Source: DATFWC01 sp045801465 (GTDB lineage: Bacteria > Pseudomonadota > Alphaproteobacteria > Rhizobiales > Xanthobacteraceae). Taken from it: 43,233 nt of DNA. The notes under the pieces were generated by a model that made no database searches, had not been told where the DNA came from, and saw nothing but the letters and a program-made list of their open reading frames with translations. The translations under genes were made by a program, and so were the position numbers. Shown here piece by piece: positions 39,027-43,233 of the stretch (the first letter of the stretch is position 1; each line of letters begins with the position of its first letter). The DNA is taken from the NCBI GenBank assembly GCA_045801465.1, contig JBJMSU010000239.1, forward strand, positions 1 to 43,233, given 5' to 3'.

Positions 39027-39871
39027 CAGCGTTCGATCCCCGCCTCACGCCCGCGCGGGCGGATCTCGCCGCAAAGCACCTCCAAGGCACGGTGAGCGCG
39101 GCGCGCTACGTCGAGGGAACCTTGCGCGAGGTCGTCGAGCCGCAAGCCCCGCTCCGCCGGGCTCCGTCGCCGGACGCAAGCCTGCTTACCGAGGCGCTGA
39201 TGGGCGAACACGTCACCGTCTACGAGACGACCGAGGAGGGCTGGGCCTGGGGGCAGCTCGCAGGTGACAAGTACGTGGGGTGGATACCGGCAAATGCGCT
39301 GGCCGCGCCCGGGCCGGGGTCGACGCACAAGGTTTCGGCGCCGCGCACGTTCCTGTTCCCGGGCCCCGATATCAAGCTGCCGCCGCTTGCCGCCTTGCCA
39401 TTCGGCGCACGGCTGGCGCTGGTGCGGCAGCACGAGCCGTTCGCCGTCACCGCCGGCGGGTATGTTCCGGCGCAACATGTCAAGCCCATCGATGTGGCCG
39501 AGCACGACTTCGTCGCGGTGGCCGAGCGTTTTGTCGGCGTGCCTTATCTCTGGGGCGGCAAGACCAGCCTCGGGATCGACTGCTCCGGTCTCGTGCAGGT
39601 GGCCTTGATGGCAGGCGGCATCGTTTGCCCGCGCGACAGCGACATGCAGGAGCGCGCGCTCGGAACACCGATCGGGGTCGACCGCGACCTTTCCGACCTC
39701 CGCCGCGGCGATCTCCTCTTCTGGAAGGGGCATGTTGCCATCGTGCGCGACCCGCACACGTTGCTGCACGCCAATGCCCACCACATGGCGGTCGCCGTCG
39801 AACCGCTCTCGGCGGCACTCGATCGCATCCGCCGCACGGGAAGCGAACTCACGACCGTGAAGCGCCTGTAG
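39023..39871 (+). CDS. NlpC/P60 hydrolase with SH3-like domains
   Basis: This encodes 282 residues from a GTG overlapping the marR stop. Two SH3-like segments (about 25-95 and 100-155) precede a C-terminal NlpC/P60 domain (about 160-280) with catalytic C187 (GIDCSGLVQ), H237 (KGHVAIV) and a third polar residue H249. There is no signal peptide, so it should act in the cytoplasm, like YkfC-type enzymes that cut gamma-D-Glu-diaminopimelate bonds in recycled murein peptides. With the aminopeptidase just upstream it could degrade such peptides fully; this is inference from context. Confidence 0.88.
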   Translation: MTAFDPRLTPARADLAAKHLQGTVSAARYVEGTLREVVEPQAPLRRAPSPDASLLTEALMGEHVTVYETTEEGWAWGQLAGDKYVGWIPANALAAPGPGSTHKVSAPRTFLFPGPDIKLPPLAALPFGARLALVRQHEPFAVTAGGYVPAQHVKPIDVAEHDFVAVAERFVGVPYLWGGKTSLGIDCSGLVQVALMAGGIVCPRDSDMQERALGTPIGVDRDLSDLRRGDLLFWKGHVAIVRDPHTLLHANAHHMAVAVEPLSAALDRIRRTGSELTTVKRL

Positions 39872-39875
39872 AGTG

Positions 39876-40832
39876 TCAATACCCGAGTCGGCGATCGATC
39901 ACGTTTTGCAGCGGCTCGCCGCGCTCGAAACGGGCGATCTGGTCGAGCAGGCCGGCGAGCAGCGCGCGCGGGTCCGATTCGGCCGCATTGTGCGGCGTGA
40001 TGGTGACGTTCGGGTGGGTCCACAACGGGCTGTCCGCAGGCAGCGGCTCGGTCGCAAAGACGTCGAGGGTCGCCGCCGCAATCGAGCCTTCATCCAATGC
40101 CGCGATGATGTCGGCGTCGATCTGCAGCGCCCCGCGTCCCGCGTTGATCAGGTAGGCACTGCCGAGCGCGCCGTCGCGCTTGAGCTTGCGTAACAGGGAC
40201 AGGTTCAGGATTCTTCCGGTGGCGGGGGTATGCGGCAACAGGCAGACGAGAATCTCGGTGCGAGCCAGGAAGCGCTCGAGTCCGTCGGCGCCATGGAAGG
40301 TTTCAACGCCGGGCAGCGATTTCGCGGTGCGGCTCCATCCGGCGACGCGGAAGCCCAGCCGACCAAGAGCGGCGGCGGCGTCGCGTCCGAGCACGCCGAG
40401 ACCCATGATTCCGACCGTCACGTCGCGAGCTGCCGGCTGATGGTGATCGCGCCAGAGCCGCTGGCGCTGTTGTTGGTCGTAGAGCCTGACCCGCCGATGA
40501 TGCATCAACACATGCAGCACGACGTACTCGGTCATCCGCATCGTCAGGTCGGGGTCGACGATCCGCGCGATCGGCACCGCGGGCAGTGTCGGATCGCCGA
40601 TGAGATGATCGACGCCGGCGCCGAGCGAGAAGATCGCCTTCAGGTTCGGGAAGTTGGCGAGCACTCCAGGCGGCGCTTTCCAGGCGCAGGCATAGGCGAT
40701 GTCCGCCGGACCGCCGATGCGATCGGGCCAGGAGCGCACGTCGCGCTCGGGCGCGACCGCGCGCAAACGCGTGTCCCACTCCGCCGGGTTCCAGCCGGTG
40801 ATGGCGAGCAGGATGGCGGAAGGAGAGGGCAT
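39876..40832 (-). CDS. GhrA-like glyoxylate/hydroxypyruvate reductase
   Basis: This 318-residue NAD(P)-dependent D-2-hydroxyacid dehydrogenase has a Rossmann motif, GIMGLGVLGRDAA (141-153), and the catalytic triad R233 (INAGRGA), E262 (TEPLP) and H281 (TPHNA). The early SLGAGVDHL segment is typical of the GhrA branch, which reduces glyoxylate and hydroxypyruvate. It is convergent with the NlpC/P60 gene (4-base gap) and downstream of the YejF-like gene on the same strand. No strong ribosome binding site precedes the ATG. Confidence 0.9.
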   Translation of the reverse strand: MPSPSAILLAITGWNPAEWDTRLRAVAPERDVRSWPDRIGGPADIAYACAWKAPPGVLANFPNLKAIFSLGAGVDHLIGDPTLPAVPIARIVDPDLTMRMTEYVVLHVLMHHRRVRLYDQQQRQRLWRDHHQPAARDVTVGIMGLGVLGRDAAAALGRLGFRVAGWSRTAKSLPGVETFHGADGLERFLARTEILVCLLPHTPATGRILNLSLLRKLKRDGALGSAYLINAGRGALQIDADIIAALDEGSIAAATLDVFATEPLPADSPLWTHPNVTITPHNAAESDPRALLAGLLDQIARFERGEPLQNVIDRRLGY

Positions 40833-40843
40833 ATCGAGCGGGC

Positions 40844-40878
40844 GGCGAATAGCGCGTAGCGAGCGAATGGCGAATAGC
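40844..40878. repeat. Short direct repeats upstream of the ghrA-like gene
   Basis: GGCGAATAGC occurs at 40844-40853 and 40869-40878, with a related GCGAATGGC between. They fill most of the gap between the YejF-like gene and the ghrA-like gene. Similar CGAATAGC/GCTATTCG strings are scattered between genes in related genomes. No function is evident. Confidence 0.5.
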
Positions 40879-40916
40879 TAGAAGGAACCGTTTATTCCCT
40901 ATGCGGCTACTCGCGT

Positions 40917-42710
40917 CTACTGCGCCACCACCCCTTCGGGCGCAGTCTCGAGCTCGAAGGCGGCGGCAAACAGGGCGCGGGTGTATTCGCTCTTGGGATT
41001 GGCGAAGACCTCGGCCGCCGGCCCTTCCTCCATCACCTTGCCGTTGCGCATGACGATGAGGCGGCTCGCCAGGGCGGCGACCACCTTGAGGTCGTGGGAG
41101 ATGAACAGGTAGGTCAGATTGCGGCGCTTCTGCAGGTCGCGCAGGAGATCGACGATCTGCGACTGGATCAGCATGTCGAGCGCGCTGGTCGGCTCATCGA
41201 GCACCACGAACGTGGGCTCGAGCACGATCGCGCGAGCGACCGCGATGCGCTGGCGTTGGCCGCCCGAGAACTCGTGCGGATAGCGAAACCGCGTCTCCGG
41301 ATCGAGGCCGACATCGGTGAGCGCGCGTACGACCCGTTCCTCGCGTTCCTTGCCGTCCATGTTCGGGTGATGCACCCACAGGCCTTCCTCGATGATGTCG
41401 GAGACCGACATGCGCGGGCTGAGCGAGCCATAGGGGTCCTGGAATACGATCTGCATGTCGCGGCGGAACGGCCGCATGGCTTTGAACTTCAGGCCCTGAA
41501 TGGCGTTGCCGAGAAACACGATCGGCCCGTCGGACGAGATCAGCCGGAGGATAGCGAGGCCGAGCGTGGTCTTGCCCGAGCCCGACTCGCCGACCACGCC
41601 GAGCGTCTCGCCTTTGCGCACGGTGACGCTCACGCCGTCGACCGCCTTGATGTGGCCGACGATCTTGCGCAGCACGCCGCGCTTGATCGGAAACCAGACC
41701 TTCAAGTCGCGTGTCTCGACGATGAGCGGAGCGTCGGGCTGCAACGGCGCCGGATCGGGCTTTGGCTCGGCCGCGAGCAGCGCGCGGGTGTAAGGGTGCT
41801 CGGGCGCGGTGTAGACACGCTCCACCGGGCCCTGCTCCACGATCTTGCCCTTGCTCATCACGCACACCCTGTCGGCGATCTTGCGGACGATGCCGAGATC
41901 GTGGGTGATGAACAGCATGCTCATGCCGAGCCGGGTCTGAATCTCCTTGAGCAGCTTGAGAATCTGTGCCTGCACGGTGACGTCGAGCGCGGTCGTCGGC
42001 TCGTCGGCGATCACCAGCTTCGGGTCGTTGATCAGGCTCATCGCGATCATCGCGCGCTGCCGCATACCGCCGGAGAACTCGTGCGGGTACTGCGAGAAGC
42101 GACGCTGCGGGTTCGGGATGCCGACCAGGTCGAGCATCTCCAGCGCCCGCTTCTTGGCGGCGTCCTTGGACACCTTGTGGTGCACCAGGTACGCCTCGGT
42201 GATCTGGTTGCCGACCGTGTACAGCGGGTGCAGCGAGGACTGCGGGTCCTGGAACACCATCGCCACCGAGTCGCCGCGGACCTTCATCAGCTCGCTCTCC
42301 GGCAGGCCGACGATCTCGTCGCCGCCGAGCCGGATCGAGCCGGTGATCTTGGTCCGCTTGCGGTCGTGCAGACCCATCACGGCCATGCTGGAGACCGACT
42401 TGCCGGAGCCGGACTCACCGACGATCGCCAGCGTGCGGCCGAGCGGGACCGAGTAGCTCAGCCCGTTCACCGCGCTGACCACACCGTCGGCGGTCGGGAA
42501 CTTGACGCTCAGGTCCTCGACGACGAGGTACGGCGTCTCGCCACTGGGGTTGATCAAGCCCTGCCGACGCTCACGAGTGACGACGGACGGGCGCCGCTGC
42601 TCTGCGGCCGTCGTGCGGTCGCCGTCCGACGGCGGCTCCACCATTCCGGTCTCTCCTTCGGTCTCGGTGGCCGTGTTCTTGCTCGAAGTGTCCTTCGGCG
42701 TCAAGGTCAC
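40917..42710 (-). CDS. Double ABC-domain peptide transporter ATPase (YejF-like), apparent hybrid
   Basis: This encodes 597 residues from a GTG at 42710 overlapping the permease stop (GTGA). It has two complete ABC domains. The first: GESGSGKS, the SGGMRQR signature and VIADEPTTALD. The second: GESGSGKTT, SGGQRQR and VVLDEPTSALD. From about residue 245 on, the protein resembles YejF of Hyphomicrobiales oligopeptide/microcin C importers. The first 240 residues, including a polar lead of about 70, look like actinobacterial DppD, and codons there almost never end in A. The switch falls in the conserved DEPTTALDVTVQAQIL motif (about 41960-42020). The fused gene may be an assembly artefact. Confidence 0.8.
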   Translation of the reverse strand: MTLTPKDTSSKNTATETEGETGMVEPPSDGDRTTAAEQRRPSVVTRERRQGLINPSGETPYLVVEDLSVKFPTADGVVSAVNGLSYSVPLGRTLAIVGESGSGKSVSSMAVMGLHDRKRTKITGSIRLGGDEIVGLPESELMKVRGDSVAMVFQDPQSSLHPLYTVGNQITEAYLVHHKVSKDAAKKRALEMLDLVGIPNPQRRFSQYPHEFSGGMRQRAMIAMSLINDPKLVIADEPTTALDVTVQAQILKLLKEIQTRLGMSMLFITHDLGIVRKIADRVCVMSKGKIVEQGPVERVYTAPEHPYTRALLAAEPKPDPAPLQPDAPLIVETRDLKVWFPIKRGVLRKIVGHIKAVDGVSVTVRKGETLGVVGESGSGKTTLGLAILRLISSDGPIVFLGNAIQGLKFKAMRPFRRDMQIVFQDPYGSLSPRMSVSDIIEEGLWVHHPNMDGKEREERVVRALTDVGLDPETRFRYPHEFSGGQRQRIAVARAIVLEPTFVVLDEPTSALDMLIQSQIVDLLRDLQKRRNLTYLFISHDLKVVAALASRLIVMRNGKVMEEGPAAEVFANPKSEYTRALFAAAFELETAPEGVVAQ

Positions 42711-43233
42711 GACAACCTCACGCGCGGGTCGATCAGGCTGTAGACGATGTCGACGACCAGGTTGGCAGCGACGAGGAAGACCGACGCGACCAGAACCGTT
42801 CCCATGATCACCGGGAGGTCGTAGTTGTTCAAACTCTCCAGCACCAGGTTGCCCAGGCCCGGCAGGTCGAAGATGCGCTCGGTGAAGATCGCCCCGGCGA
42901 GCATGCCGGCCACGTCCAGGCCGAAGATCGTGATGACCGGGATCAGGCCCGCGCGCAGCGCGTGCTTGTAGGTCACCTTGCGATCGGAGACACCCTTGGC
43001 GCGCGCAGTGCGGATGAAGTCCTCGTTCAGGGTCTCGACCATCGAGCCGCGCGAGTAGCGCACGTACTGCGTGGTGTTGACGAGGCCGAGCACCAGCCAG
43101 GGCGTCAGCATCCCGGTGATCCACTTGGCAGGGTTGTCCAACGGCGAGGTCCAGCCGCCGCGTGGCAGCACCGCGTAGAAGATGGTGAAGTACAGGGCGA
43201 TCATCAGCGCCACGATGTAGTACGGGATCGAGC
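42707..43233 (-). CDS. DppB-type peptide ABC permease, partial, actinobacterial-like
   Basis: The C-terminal 175 residues are visible; the reading frame runs off the window, so the N-terminus is missing. The permease loop motif is clear: EDFIRTARAKGVSDRKVTYK, with the ALRAGLIPVITIFGLD segment and the final DIVYSLIDPRVRLS that closes DppB/OppB permeases. About four membrane helices remain. The wording of TPWLVLGLVNTTQYVRYSRG and the bias to C/G-ending codons resemble actinobacteria rather than the rest of the window. A Hyphomicrobiales yejF is normally preceded by yejE instead. Confidence 0.85.
   Translation of the reverse strand, partial: SIPYYIVALMIALYFTIFYAVLPRGGWTSPLDNPAKWITGMLTPWLVLGLVNTTQYVRYSRGSMVETLNEDFIRTARAKGVSDRKVTYKHALRAGLIPVITIFGLDVAGMLAGAIFTERIFDLPGLGNLVLESLNNYDLPVIMGTVLVASVFLVAANLVVDIVYSLIDPRVRLS

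Noticed and set aside
41094..42743. 549-codon plus-strand frame opposite the ABC ATPase
   Set aside because: It is the codon-position shadow of a clear double ABC protein, rich in Arg/His/Asp and without known motifs.

Overview
The window looks like a chromosomal segment of a GC-rich alphaproteobacterium of the order Hyphomicrobiales (Bradyrhizobium/Xanthobacteraceae-like). The evidence is gene content and order: def, fmt, truA and dapE lie close together; recR, a small gene, ybaB, dnaX and the SRP RNA form a block; a full cpaABCDEF/tadBCD pilus locus is present; and the palindromic repeats are of a type common in this order. This placement rests on recognised protein motifs and synteny, not on a database search. 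No tRNA, rRNA, CRISPR array or intact insertion sequence was seen.

Left part (1-14.4 kb): a HicBA toxin-antitoxin tail, then dapE facing truA. The def/fmt/truA group follows, split by a PNPOx-family gene with a palindromic repeat and by a FitAB-type toxin-antitoxin pair with its own operator-like palindrome. Next come rmuC, an AmpG-like permease, the recR-orf-ybaB-dnaX block, the SRP RNA gene with a recognisable promoter, a small secreted protein, nudC overlapping a PfkB-family kinase, and a secreted four-cysteine protein.

Middle part (14.6-24.1 kb): the least familiar region. A receiver-EAL protein with an eroded EAL active site lies at one end, and a GAF-PAS-GGDEF-EAL protein with intact motifs lies at the other. 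Between them, on the minus strand, are an ATP-grasp ligase-like protein, an 800-residue major facilitator permease fused to an N-terminal membrane-anchored sensor region, and an ABC-type solute-binding protein translationally coupled to that permease. No ABC permease or ATPase gene accompanies the binding protein. This is the best candidate here for an undescribed sensing/transport system tied to cyclic-di-GMP.

Tad region (24.4-36.8 kb): an Lrp-type regulator, two TadE-like pseudopilins on the minus strand, then flp, cpaA, cpaB, cpaC, cpaD, cpaE, cpaF, tadB and tadC on the plus strand, and a tadD-like TPR lipoprotein on the minus strand. Together these encode a type IVc (Tad) adhesion pilus. 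CtrA-box-like sequences lie upstream of cpaB and tadD.

Right part (36.9-43.2 kb): an M17 leucyl aminopeptidase, a MarR regulator overlapping an NlpC/P60 hydrolase, a GhrA-like 2-hydroxyacid dehydrogenase, and a double ATP-binding ABC protein. The C-terminal part of that protein is typical alphaproteobacterial YejF. Its N-terminal half, and the overlapping DppB-type permease that runs off the window, look actinobacterial in protein sequence and codon use, with the switch inside a conserved ATPase motif near 41,960-42,020. This is either a mis-assembly or a real hybrid gene.

Across the window, three copies of a ~160 bp two-hairpin repeat bounded by CTAG sit at gene ends. Together with a related short hairpin, these repeats supply the TAG stop codons of four genes.
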